Below the pieces are notes generated by a model. The model was given only the letters and a program-made list of their open reading frames with translations. It ran no database searches and was not told the origin of the DNA. From Archangium lipolyticum (GTDB lineage Bacteria; Myxococcota; Myxococcia; Myxococcales; Myxococcaceae), in contig NZ_JANKBZ010000011.1 of the NCBI RefSeq assembly GCF_024623785.1, forward strand, positions 124,001 to 188,000: a DNA stretch of 64,000 nucleotides, in the 5' to 3' direction. A program made the position numbers and the translations under genes. Positions 1-7,519 of this stretch are shown here, in pieces (position 1 is the stretch's first letter; each line of letters begins with the position of its first letter).

Positions 1-830
1 AGGACGCCCACCGCGAGGAAGCCCAGCACGAACCAGGGGATGGGCGGTTCCTTCCACGAGTAGCGCACCCTGCCGCCCGCGCCGGAGGCGAGCCCCAGCA
101 CGACGAGCGCGGGAGCCAGCAGCACCACGCGGGTGAGCTTCACCAGCGTGCCCAGGTCCCCCGCCGAGGTGCCCCAGGTGAAGGCCGCGGCCATCACCTG
201 CGCCACCTCGTGCAGCGTGGCGCCCGAGAGGATGGCGAGCTGCGCCGTGCTCAGCCCCAGCAGCGGCCCCACGAAGACGTAGAAGAGGACGCCCACCGTG
301 CCGAGAATGCCGCACAGGCCCACCGCCAGCGTGGTGTCCTCCTCCTCGGCTCGGGTGACGGAGCTGGCGGCCACCACCGCGCTGGCGCCGCAGATGGAGG
401 TGCCCACGGCCAGCAGCGTGCCCAGCTTCTCCGGAACGCCGAAGCGCTGCGTCACCCAGCGGATGCCCAGAATGCCGCCGACGATGACGGCCAGGGCGAG
501 CAGCAGCACGCGCGGGCCCACCTTCGCCACCAGGCCGAAGTCCAGCCGGGCCCCCATCAGCACGATGCCCAGCCGCAGCACCGTGCGTGCCGAGTAGCGC
601 GTGCCCTCCGTCAGTAGGGCTGGCAGCCCCATCGCGGAGCGGAGCGCGATGCCGATGAACAGGGCCACCGTGAGCGGCCCCACCACCTTCAGCCCCGGGA
701 GCATGGCGAGCCAGTAGCTGGCCACCGCCAGCCCGGCGGCGAGCCCCAGGCCCGGCAGGCGTCGGCGCCAGACTCCCCCCGGAGGAGATGCGGCGGTGGT
801 GGCGGCAGGAGTAGCGAGAGGAGCAGTCAT
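1..830 (-). CDS. YeiH/UPF0324 family putative sulfate exporter (3' end outside window)
   Basis: The reading frame begins at ATG 830-828 and stays open to the window edge, giving about 276 residues of a multi-pass membrane protein. The conserved family motif GTSICGASA is present, and hydrophobic helices run throughout (for example the stretch around GIVLMGARLDFGLV). UPF0324/YeiH proteins are inner-membrane proteins annotated as putative sulfate exporters; transport is inferred for most members. The gene lies 119 bp downstream of the SoxB-like gene on the same strand and probably shares its transcript, which fits export of sulfate or another oxidised sulfur product. The C-terminus is missing only because the window ends. 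Confidence 0.88.
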   Translation of the reverse strand, partial: MTAPLATPAATTAASPPGGVWRRRLPGLGLAAGLAVASYWLAMLPGLKVVGPLTVALFIGIALRSAMGLPALLTEGTRYSARTVLRLGIVLMGARLDFGLVAKVGPRVLLLALAVIVGGILGIRWVTQRFGVPEKLGTLLAVGTSICGASAVVAASSVTRAEEEDTTLAVGLCGILGTVGVLFYVFVGPLLGLSTAQLAILSGATLHEVAQVMAAAFTWGTSAGDLGTLVKLTRVVLLAPALVVLGLASGAGGRVRYSWKEPPIPWFVLGFLAVGV

Positions 831-949
831 TTCGTGTTCTCGTTCCATCCGGGAGGGCTCGGGTGACGCGCACACCGGCCCGGTGCTCCTCCCAGTTCGG
901 TTTCGTGTCAGGCCGCGGCGGAAGGCGTCCGCGCCATCTCGGCCAAGGC

Positions 950-2566
950 TCACTGCACCTGCTGGGTGCGCAGCACGGGCGGGAGGTCCTCGCCCACGGC
1001 GCGCCCTTGCAACGCGTCGTTCAGACGCGGCTTGCCGGCGAGGAAGCGGCGCACCGCCTCGTGCGCGTCAACGTCCAGGACGCGCGGCTCCTGGACGCCG
1101 GGAATCCGGCACACCATGTCGGGGGCATCGCCCTCACGCTCGCAGGCCGTCACGGTGTAGAGGCGGTCGTCCTCCACCGGCTTGCCACCGACTTCCAGGG
1201 CGAGGAGGCGCTTGCCCTTGGGCGCGTCGGCCCGGAAGCGCAGCGTCATCCCCGAGGGGCGCGGCAGCCACCCGCCAAAGCGCTTCTCCGGCTCCCTGGC
1301 GAAGACGTTCTCCAGCTCCTGCTCCCAGAAGGCGCGCAGCTGGCGGCCACTCACCTTGCCCGTCTTCAGCTTGTTGACGATGGGGAAGAAGTTCCACAGG
1401 TCCGCCTCACGCACCGGCCCGGGCAGCAGCGGCGTGCCGAAGCGGAAGCCGTTGGAAAGGCCAATCTCCGTCCCTCCGGCGACGCGGATGGCGTCGGCCA
1501 GCACGTTGTCGAGCGGGTTCTCCACCACCGCGTAGCGCGCGAGCGTCACATCGGTGCGGCCCACCGGGGAGGACAGCTTCGCCTCGTGCGGAGCGAGTGC
1601 GGCGTCCACCAGCCGTGCCACCCGCGGGTCCTCGGGGAAGCGCGAGGCGGTCAGCTCGATGAGCTCCCAGCGGCGGTCCACCACCCTGCCCTCCTCCACC
1701 CACAAGTCCAGCCGCCCGAGGAAGGAGCCGAAAGCGCCGGGCTCCACCACCCAGCTCCCGGCCTGCTCAATCGGCGCATAGGTGCGCTCGTGCGTGTCGC
1801 TGGACAGGTGGACGTCCACCCCGGGCACCTTGGCGGCGAGGCCCACCGCCTTGGCGAGCCCCACATGCGTCATCAACAGCACCACCTGGGCCCCCTCGCG
1901 CTCGCGCACCTCCCGCACGAGCGCCGGCAACTCCTCCGGGCCGTCGTAGCGCAGGCCCTGGCTGTAGCCCGGGGGTTGGCGGCGCGGGACGTCCGGGTCC
2001 GTGAAGCCGACGACGGCCACCTTCACCCCACCCACCTCCTTCATGAAGTACGGCGGGAAGAGGCGCTCTCCGCTCGCCGCATCGCGCAGGTTGGCGGCGA
2101 AGAGCGGATGCTTCAGCTCGCGAGCCCGCTGCTTGAGCACCTCGGGGCCGTACACCACCTCCCAGTTGCCGGGCACCGCGGCGTCCAGCCCGAGCGCGTT
2201 GAGGGGCTCGACGAGGACGCCGCCCTCGGTGAGCGCCGCCGCGCCCGAGCCCTGAATCGTGTCTCCGGCGTCGAGCACCAACACCTCACCGCCGCGCTCG
2301 GCGCGAATCCGCTGGATGGCGGCGGCCACACGGGCAAAGCCGCCGGCCTCTTCAATCCGCTCCTTGCCGCCGTGCCAGAAGAGCTCGGGGTGGGCGCGCA
2401 ACTGCGCGTGCAGGTCCGCCACATAGAGGACGGTGAGCTGCTTGCGCTCGGGCTCGGGGGCGCTGACGGCCAGCGAGGAGATGGAACCCGGCCGCGGCAA
2501 GGTACAGCCGGAGCCCAGGCCGCCCAGCGCGAACAGCGCGCCGAGCAGCGAGAAGAGACGCATCAT
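950..2566 (-). CDS. SoxB-like 5'-nucleotidase/metallophosphatase family lipoprotein
   Basis: A 538-aa protein with a signal peptide ending in a lipobox (LGSGC, Cys about residue 21), so it should be an envelope lipoprotein. The N-terminal metallophosphatase domain shows the metal-site motifs DLHAQL, DAGDTIQGSG, GNWE, MTHVG and SSDTHE. The C-terminal 5'-nucleotidase domain contains NPLDNVLAD and a substrate-site region around FRFGTPL. GNWE followed by VYGPEV, in place of the GNHE of nucleotidases, is the pattern of SoxB, which hydrolyses sulfate from the SoxY-bound thiosulfate intermediate. No soxXYZA genes are visible, so the substrate is uncertain and a nucleotidase is the alternative. The rhodanese, CcdA, YeeE and YeiH neighbours favour sulfur chemistry. 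An ECF-type promoter lies just upstream (2601-2629). Confidence 0.82.
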   Translation of the reverse strand: MMRLFSLLGALFALGGLGSGCTLPRPGSISSLAVSAPEPERKQLTVLYVADLHAQLRAHPELFWHGGKERIEEAGGFARVAAAIQRIRAERGGEVLVLDAGDTIQGSGAAALTEGGVLVEPLNALGLDAAVPGNWEVVYGPEVLKQRARELKHPLFAANLRDAASGERLFPPYFMKEVGGVKVAVVGFTDPDVPRRQPPGYSQGLRYDGPEELPALVREVREREGAQVVLLMTHVGLAKAVGLAAKVPGVDVHLSSDTHERTYAPIEQAGSWVVEPGAFGSFLGRLDLWVEEGRVVDRRWELIELTASRFPEDPRVARLVDAALAPHEAKLSSPVGRTDVTLARYAVVENPLDNVLADAIRVAGGTEIGLSNGFRFGTPLLPGPVREADLWNFFPIVNKLKTGKVSGRQLRAFWEQELENVFAREPEKRFGGWLPRPSGMTLRFRADAPKGKRLLALEVGGKPVEDDRLYTVTACEREGDAPDMVCRIPGVQEPRVLDVDAHEAVRRFLAGKPRLNDALQGRAVGEDLPPVLRTQQVQ

Positions 2567-2600
2567 CGTGGAGCACCTTGAGTGAGAGGGACAGCGGAGA

Positions 2601-2629
2601 GGACACGAGGCGTGCCACGCGAAGTTCCC
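2601..2629 (-). promoter_or_regulatory. ECF sigma promoter, copy C (upstream of soxB-like gene)
   Basis: Read on the minus strand, GGGAAC (2629-2624) is followed after exactly 17 nt by GTGTCC (2606-2601). The GGAAC -35 element is typical of ECF sigma factors. The same elements with the same spacer occur at 3556-3584 and 4876-4904. The -10 element lies 35 nt before the start codon at 2566. Confidence 0.75.
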
Positions 2630-2650
2630 GAATCGCAGTCAAGGCAGGCA

Positions 2651-2992
2651 TCACTCCCAGGCCGACATGGGGCCGAGGTTGAAGACGTCCTGGAAGCCAC
2701 GATCCTTCAGGAGGCGCTCGGCGCGGCTGCTGCGCGCGCCACTGCGGCAGTAGATGACGAGGGGCTTCTCCGGCGACCCGAGCTCGGGGAGCCGCCGGAG
2801 CAATTCCTCCACGGGGATGTTCACCGCACCTGGCAGGTGCCCGGCGGCGAACTCTTCCGGAGTACGGACATCCACCAGCGTGGCGCCGGCCTCGACCCGT
2901 CGATGGGCCTCGGCCCCAGCGGAGCGGTTGTGCGCACAGGAGACGAGGAACAGACCGAGGAACAAGGCTGAGACGACGAGAACGGCCTTCAT
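2651..2992 (-). CDS. Rhodanese-like lipoprotein
   Basis: A 113-aa protein starting at ATG 2992-2990. This start is chosen because it gives a clean lipoprotein signal peptide (MKAVLVVSALFLGLFLVSC, lipobox LVSC); a longer frame from 3064 adds a non-signal leader. The single rhodanese domain contains VDVRTPEEFAAGHLPGAVNIP and the active-site loop CRSGARSS with the catalytic Cys. Rhodanese domains carry persulfide sulfur, and this one would do so at the envelope face. It follows the ccdA remnant on the same strand and precedes the soxB-like gene, consistent with a role in envelope sulfur transfer. Confidence 0.9.
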   Translation of the reverse strand: MKAVLVVSALFLGLFLVSCAHNRSAGAEAHRRVEAGATLVDVRTPEEFAAGHLPGAVNIPVEELLRRLPELGSPEKPLVIYCRSGARSSRAERLLKDRGFQDVFNLGPMSAWE

Positions 2993-3079
2993 GGAGCGGC
3001 TCCATCGGATTCCGGAGGCCCACGGGCCTCCGAGGGAAGAGGTACGGCCAGGTGAGAGCCTCAAGGGAGGACAAAGGAT

Positions 3080-3547
3080 TCAGCGGCCTCGGTGCATGGC
3101 CGCCCTGTCGGACAGCCCCGCGGCATAGGTGCCGAGGTAGAGCGCTCCCATGGCGGGCTCCGACGTGGAGGAGGCGGTATAGGTCACCCGCCCGAGCAGG
3201 GGCCGCGCCTCACCCTCCAACCAGGGAATGCGGATGAGCCCGAGCTGCTTGAGTCCCAGCAGGAAGAGCGCGAGCCCGCCGAACTGGAGGAGCCCGCTCC
3301 GGTGCTCCGCGAGCGCCCCACCCACGGCGGTGGCCGCCATCCCGAGCGCGACGAACACGGAGCCGAGCCCCAGCGAGAACGCGAGCGCCACACCCCACGG
3401 CCGCCGCACGCCACTCCCCGCCTCCCGCAACTGGGACAGGGACACGCCCGCGAGGAAGGACAGGTAGAGCGGGACGAGTGGAAGGACGCAGGGTGACAGG
3501 AACGTCAGCAGGCCCGCGAGGAAGATGCCGGGAAGACCGAGACTCAT
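3080..3547 (-). pseudogene. Truncated CcdA-family thiol-disulfide transporter
   Basis: From ATG 3547-3545 the frame encodes 155 aa beginning with the CcdA hallmark GIFLAGLLTFLSPCVLPLVP, which carries the first redox Cys in a Pro-Cys-Val-Leu-Pro context. CcdA proteins usually have about 220-240 aa, six helices and a second Cys in a GWTPC-type motif. Here the sequence passes directly from EARPLLGRV to TYTASSTSEPAMGALYLGTYAAGLS, a junction best explained by an in-frame deletion that removed the second-Cys helix. It then ends after 11 unrelated residues, losing the last helices. It is therefore probably non-functional, although transcription may persist from the ECF-type promoter at 3556-3584. 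Confidence 0.7.
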
Positions 3548-3555
3548 GCCCGCGA

Positions 3556-3584
3556 GGACACGAGCGGAGCCCTCGGAAGTTCCC
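3556..3584 (-). promoter_or_regulatory. ECF sigma promoter, copy B (upstream of ccdA-like gene)
   Basis: On the minus strand GGGAAC (3584-3579), a 17-nt spacer and GTGTCC (3561-3556). It is identical in both elements and in spacing to the copies at 2601-2629 and 4876-4904. It lies between the anti-sigma gene stop and the ccdA-like start; the -10 element is only about 8 nt from the ATG, so the transcript would be nearly leaderless. Confidence 0.75.
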
Positions 3585-3596
3585 GGCCGCGCGCCC

Positions 3597-4358
3597 TCAA
3601 GGAGCCAGGCGGGCCAGGGCGTCGACGAGCACCGGCGTCTCCAGCTCGGAGACGGCCAACGCGGCCTGACCGCCCCCGCGCGACGCCACGCAGATGCGCT
3701 CACCGAGGGGGCCCTGCGTGCAGCGCGTCTCCTCTCCGGCGAAGCTCGCCGCCTCCCGCGCCGCGGTAGAGCCCGGCGGCGGCAGGAAGAGTGTCATCGC
3801 CTTGCCCTCCTCGTGCCGGTACAGCAGCGAGGCGGAGAGCTGTCCATGCAACCGGCAGCGGCGGGCGCCTAGCAGCGTCGCGCCGGGCACCACCGGCACC
3901 TCCACCGCATAGCCCACCTCCTGCTCTACCCACGCCTTCACCGCGGCCGGGTCCGGGGATTCGAACTCGCAGGGGGTGGCACGCGAGAAAGCCTTGAGGT
4001 GGTGCCGCTCGAGATCCATCGCCAGCGCGTCATTCATGGCGCCAGGCCACGACGACCAGAGGACGCCCACGGACGCGAGCGCCGCCGCCAGGCCCACCGT
4101 CCATCGCCGCCGCCGGGAGGCGGGGCGGGCGCGCGGAGCCAGCCGGGAGACACGCTCCGTCAGCTCGGGCGGCACGTGCGTCTCCGTGGCGGCCTGGGCC
4201 TTCAGCGACTCGCTCAGCGAGACATAGCGGGCCGCCTCCCGGGCACAGCCCACGCATCGCGACAGGTGCTGCTCCACGGCCTGCCCCTCGTGTGCCTGGA
4301 CCTCTCCGTCGAACCACGCGGAGAGACGCTCCTGCCACTCCGGGCTACAGGCTTCCAT
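3597..4358 (-). CDS. Zinc-finger anti-sigma factor
   Basis: A 253-aa protein from ATG 4358-4356. The N-terminal zinc anti-sigma (ZAS-type) motif is visible as HLSRCVGC following a cytoplasmic helical segment, then one membrane span (about WTVGLAAALASVGVLW) and an extracytoplasmic C-terminal domain with several Cys residues (TPCEF, RRCRLHG, TRCTQG, RICVAS). Such proteins hold an ECF sigma factor at the membrane until a periplasmic signal releases it; the Cys-rich outer domain would suit a redox or sulfur signal, which is inferred. Its start overlaps the sigma gene stop by 14 bp, indicating translational coupling. Confidence 0.88.
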   Translation of the reverse strand: MEACSPEWQERLSAWFDGEVQAHEGQAVEQHLSRCVGCAREAARYVSLSESLKAQAATETHVPPELTERVSRLAPRARPASRRRRWTVGLAAALASVGVLWSSWPGAMNDALAMDLERHHLKAFSRATPCEFESPDPAAVKAWVEQEVGYAVEVPVVPGATLLGARRCRLHGQLSASLLYRHEEGKAMTLFLPPPGSTAAREAASFAGEETRCTQGPLGERICVASRGGGQAALAVSELETPVLVDALARLAP

Positions 4359-4866
4359 GTGCCTTCTCCTTCTCGAGGAAGTCGAGCATCGCCACCCGGG
4401 CCCGCGCAAGGCGCGAGCGCACGGTGCCCACCGGGCAGCCCTGCACCTGGGCGATCTCCTCGTAACTCAGCTCTTCGACTTCGCGCAGCCACAGCGCGTC
4501 ACGCCACTCCGGGGCCAGCGACTCCAACGCCGCCTTCATGCCCGAGCTGAGCGTCTGGGCGTGCAGCTCCGCCTCCAGGTCCGCGGAAGGCTCGGAAGGG
4601 GCATCCTTGCCCAGCCCACCCTCCAGCACTTCCAACCGGGGACGCAGGCCCCGGCGGGAGTTGAGGAAGGTGGTGCGCTGCACGGCGAGCAACCACCCCT
4701 TGAGCCGCTCCGGGTCGCGCAACTCGCCACGCCGCTCCAGAGCGCGCGCCACCGTCTCCTGCACGAGGTCATCCGCCTCCGCCGGGCTGCCCGTCAGGCG
4801 GCGGCCTACCCGTCGTAGGGCTGGCAGGTGCTCCAGGGCACGTTCGATGAAGGACCGGCTGCTCAC
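4345..4866 (-). CDS. ECF-family RNA polymerase sigma factor
   Basis: A 173-aa protein from a GTG at 4866-4864, chosen because GGAG lies 5 nt upstream and the ECF domain begins right after it; the longer open frame has no sigma-like sequence. Region 2 is visible around EADDLVQETVARALE and region 4 as LSYEEIAQVQGCPVGTVRSR, the recognition helix-turn-helix. It is followed by, and overlaps, a zinc anti-sigma gene. Its own promoter at 4876-4904 matches promoters before the ccdA-like and soxB-like genes, so it probably autoregulates and drives the sulfur cluster. Confidence 0.92.
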   Translation of the reverse strand: MSSRSFIERALEHLPALRRVGRRLTGSPAEADDLVQETVARALERRGELRDPERLKGWLLAVQRTTFLNSRRGLRPRLEVLEGGLGKDAPSEPSADLEAELHAQTLSSGMKAALESLAPEWRDALWLREVEELSYEEIAQVQGCPVGTVRSRLARARVAMLDFLEKEKAHGSL

Positions 4867-4875
4867 GTTTCTCCA

Positions 4876-4904
4876 GGACACGGCGGCGGTCGAGAAAAGT
4901 TCCC
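4876..4904 (-). promoter_or_regulatory. ECF sigma promoter, copy A (autoregulatory)
   Basis: On the minus strand GGGAAC (4904-4899), 17 nt, GTGTCC (4881-4876), placed 9 nt upstream of the GTG start of the sigma gene. One of three identical-element copies in 2.3 kb. Confidence 0.75.
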
Positions 4905-4963
4905 GAGGGATGATGCCACCGCAGTGGAGGAGCCCTCCTCCCGCGGCGGCAGACGCACCGGGG

Positions 4964-5425
4964 CTACGGAGCGGACGTCGCGCCCAGGCTCGGAGTCCCC
5001 GCGCTCGCGTTCGGTCGCGCTTGCAGCACCTGGGCGAGGTACATGCCGGCGAACATGGTGGGCACGAAGACGAGCAACTGCGTCGCGCCGGTGGCGAGCG
5101 AGGTGAGCGCGGGTCCTGGGCAGTAGCCGCCAAGCCCCCAGCCCACGCCGAAGAGGCCCGCGCCCACGAGGAGCTTGCGGTCCACCCCGCTGGCGGAGAA
5201 GGCGGGGAACTTCGCGGCGAAGAGGGGCCGCTCCCGCTTGTGGATGAGGGGCCGCAGCGCCGCGTGCACGGCGATGGCGCCGCCCATGACGAAGGCGAGC
5301 CGGAAGTCCCAGTCGCCGACGATGTCGAGGAAGCCCAGGACGTTGGCCGGGTCCGTCATGCCGCTGAGGCCCAGGCCGAGGGCGAAGAGGAGGCCGCTGA
5401 GGAACGCACTGATGTTGGGACGCAT
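4964..5425 (-). CDS. YeeE/YedE family sulfur transport protein, C-terminal-half type
   Basis: A 153-aa membrane protein from ATG 5425-5423, the first Met in front of the hydrophobic domain (MRPNISAFLSGLLFALGLGLSGM). The motifs GMTDPANVLGFLD and GVGWGLGGYCPGPAL, with a conserved Cys, are those of the DUF6691 half of split YeeE/YedE transporters. The family moves thiosulfate or related sulfur species through the inner membrane. It lies 10 bp downstream of the other half on the same strand, so the two probably form one heteromeric transporter. Confidence 0.88.
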   Translation of the reverse strand: MRPNISAFLSGLLFALGLGLSGMTDPANVLGFLDIVGDWDFRLAFVMGGAIAVHAALRPLIHKRERPLFAAKFPAFSASGVDRKLLVGAGLFGVGWGLGGYCPGPALTSLATGATQLLVFVPTMFAGMYLAQVLQARPNASAGTPSLGATSAP

Positions 5426-5435
5426 GGGGAGCTCT

Positions 5436-5861
5436 CTAGAAGACGTGGCGGGCCAGGAAGACGGTGAGGATGCCCGTGGCCATGAAGGTGAGCGTGGCCG
5501 CGATGGAACGGGCCGAGCCCCGGCTGATGCCGCAGACGCCATGTCCACTGGTGCAGCCGTTGCCCAGCCGCGAACCGAAGCCGACCAGCAGGCCGGCCGC
5601 CACCAGCAGGGCCACTCCGCCCGCGCTCAGGGACACCGGAGCCGCGAAGGACGCGGGGCGCAGCCACGCCAGCAGCAGGCCGCCGGTAACCAGCCCGCCG
5701 AAGAAGAGCACGCGCCAGGCGATGTCGCCACGAACGGGCGCCAGCAGCGAGCCCACCACACCGCTGATGCCGGCCACCCGGCCATTGGCCAGGAGGAGAA
5801 GGGAGGCACTCAGCCCGATGAGTGCTCCGCCCAGGAGAGGAAGGAGGAGGGAAGAAGTCAT
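5436..5861 (-). CDS. YeeE/YedE family sulfur transport protein, N-terminal-half type
   Basis: A 141-aa protein with about four membrane segments. It contains [18 protein letters not shown], the conserved two-Cys motif of YeeE/YedE proteins whose Cys residues relay sulfur compounds through the pore. A second typical segment is VAGISGVVG near the N-terminus. It pairs with the following gene (10-bp gap). The cluster around it (rhodanese, SoxB-like, redoxin) makes thiosulfate or polysulfide the likely cargo; the exact substrate is inferred. Confidence 0.9.
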   Translation of the reverse strand: MTSSLLLPLLGGALIGLSASLLLLANGRVAGISGVVGSLLAPVRGDIAWRVLFFGGLVTGGLLLAWLRPASFAAPVSLSAGGVALLVAAGLLVGFGSRLGNGCTSGHGVCGISRGSARSIAATLTFMATGILTVFLARHVF

Positions 5862-5942
5862 GTCCTTTTAGAGCCAGGCTCCTGGAAGAGGATTCACCCG
5901 TTCAGCAACCGCGCCGCTTCGGGGCCGGTTGGAGGGGTGAAG

Positions 5943-6449
5943 CTAGCGCGCGTGCGCCTCGAGCAGCTCGCGCACCCTCCGCTCGAAGAAATCCTGGTCC
6001 CGCTCCCCGCTGACCGACGCCACGATGAGGCCCCGCGCATCGATGAAAACGGTGGAGGGCACCTGGTTCACCCCCAAGGGCCCGAGCACCTCCCCTTCCG
6101 CATAGGCCAGGCGCATCTGCACCCCAAGCTGCTGCGCCACCGTGCGCACACGCTCCACCTCGAGCAGGGAGAGGGCCACGAAGCCCACGCCCTTCCCCTC
6201 GTACTCGCGGCGGACCTTCTCGAGTTCGGGCAACTCCCGAACGCAGGAGAGTCAACCAGGCACCCAGAGGTTGATGACCCAGGGGCGGCCCAGCAGCGCC
6301 TGGCGATCCAGCGGGGTGCCATCCGCGAAGTGCGCCTTGAACGTGTCCGGCACCGGGCGGTGGGGTTTATCGTAGACGTCGCAGCCGGAGGCCAGCACCC
6401 ACAGCCCCAGCAGCAGCCTCCCGAGAGTGTCCCTGCGGCTCATCGACAT
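5943..6449 (-). CDS. TlpA/thioredoxin-like lipoprotein with in-frame UGA at the active-site Cys (candidate selenoprotein)
   Basis: Read from ATG 6449-6447 (AAGGAG 8 nt upstream), the frame encodes a signal peptide with lipobox LASGC, a thioredoxin-like N-terminal strand (PWVINLW), a UGA at 6254-6252, then LSCVRELPEL, a cis-Pro loop (QVPSTVFID) and a normal C-terminus: 168 residues counting the UGA. Aligned to the WxxWCxxC motif of TlpA proteins, the UGA falls precisely on the first catalytic Cys, giving UxxC (residues 66 and 69). A 7-bp hairpin with a G in its loop lies 17 nt past the UGA (6224-6242). Either UGA is read as selenocysteine or a TGC codon mutated to TGA and the gene is dead. The lengthy conserved downstream frame and the hairpin favour recoding; the decayed ccdA nearby is a caution. 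Proposed role: envelope thiol or persulfide reduction. Confidence 0.7.
6224..6242 (-). promoter_or_regulatory. Candidate bacterial SECIS hairpin
   Basis: On the minus strand, GTTCGGG (6242-6236), loop AGTTG (6235-6231), CCCGAAC (6230-6224): a perfect 7-bp stem. The loop begins 17 nt after the UGA and has G at its second position. Bacterial SECIS elements recognised by SelB sit about 16-37 nt after UGA with a G in the first two loop positions, so geometry and loop agree. Confidence 0.55.
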
Positions 6450-6526
6450 CGCGACGTCTCCTTCAACATCGGTGATGGTAGACTTTTGGGGGCCTGGACG
6501 TCTGGGTCTACGTGCTTGCTATAGAC

Positions 6527-7519
6527 TCACCGCCGCCCCGAAGCAGTTGACGGCCCTGGCGTCAGCCCCGTCAGGACGCCGGCGAGCGTGGCGATATGCC
6601 GCTCGTCGGTGCCACAGCATCCGCCGAGCAGGCGCGTGCCGAGTTCCGCGTGCACGCGGGCCATCTCCCGCGCGAAGGCGTCCGGGGGCTCGCTGTCGAG
6701 CTCCGCCCGCCCGTCGAGCTCCTCGGGTGAGAGGCGGGAGGTGTTGGCCTGCAAGCCCACCACGCGCTCGCCGAGTGAGGGCCAGGCCGCCAGCTGGCGC
6801 GCCATCCCCTCGCGAAAGACGTAGGGATGGACGCAGTTCACCATGTACGCCGTCGGGCGCGCGCCGGGCAGGGCGTCGATCCGCGCCACGGCCTCACCCA
6901 GCGGGGTGCCGTCGAGCAGCGTCCCGGTGGGACGCAAAACGAAGCTCAAGAGGAACGGCGCCCCCGTGCGCGCCATCGCGAGCGCCAGACCCTCGGCCTC
7001 CGAGAGGGCCGGCAGCGCCTGGGCCACGAGGAAGTCCACCTCCGCACGCGCGAGCGCCTCCACGTGCGGCGCGTGGAACGCCGCCGCCTCCCCGCGCGGC
7101 AGGGCCTCCGCGGGCTGGTAGGCGTCCCCGCGACACCCGACGAGCCCGCCGATGAAGACGTCTGCGCCCCGGTCGCCGACCTCGTCGCGCAGTCCCGCCA
7201 GCAGCCCCACCGCCTTGCCGAAGACGTCCCGGCCGGAGAGGCCCGCACGCGCGAGCCGCTCCGCGTTCGCGCGCCAGGTGGGCGTGAGGAGGAGGGTGGG
7301 CAGGCCGTGGCGCAGGCCGATATCGCGGTAGTCGCGGTAGATGCCGGCGAGCGCCTCGCGCCCCTCCGGCCTGAAGAGGAGGCCCGCGTTGGCCACGTGC
7401 GGGTCCAGCAGTCCCGCGGGGTGGCGGCGCAGGCGCTCGACCACGGAGCCTTCGGCGAGCAGCAGCGGCGCCTCGTGCAGGGCGCGGAGGAACGGTGCGT
7501 GTCTCGCCAGGAGTCCCAT
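6527..7519 (-). CDS. Homocysteine S-methyltransferase family protein
   Basis: A 330-aa protein with the zinc site of the family: MVNCVHP (first Cys) and the C-terminal LGGCCGTDERH (two adjacent Cys). The N-terminal AEGSVVERLRRHP replaces the usual DG.M.T.L. start. These enzymes transfer a methyl group from S-methylmethionine or similar donors to homocysteine or another thiol. The start codon overlaps the stop of the upstream dehydrogenase gene (TGATG), so the two are co-translated. The methyl donor cannot be told from sequence. Confidence 0.85.
   Translation of the reverse strand: MGLLARHAPFLRALHEAPLLLAEGSVVERLRRHPAGLLDPHVANAGLLFRPEGREALAGIYRDYRDIGLRHGLPTLLLTPTWRANAERLARAGLSGRDVFGKAVGLLAGLRDEVGDRGADVFIGGLVGCRGDAYQPAEALPRGEAAAFHAPHVEALARAEVDFLVAQALPALSEAEGLALAMARTGAPFLLSFVLRPTGTLLDGTPLGEAVARIDALPGARPTAYMVNCVHPYVFREGMARQLAAWPSLGERVVGLQANTSRLSPEELDGRAELDSEPPDAFAREMARVHAELGTRLLGGCCGTDERHIATLAGVLTGLTPGPSTASGRR

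Noticed and set aside
863-2581. A 572-codon plus-strand frame opposite the soxB-like gene
   Set aside because: Low-complexity His/Arg/Leu-rich product; the minus strand carries the metallophosphatase motifs.
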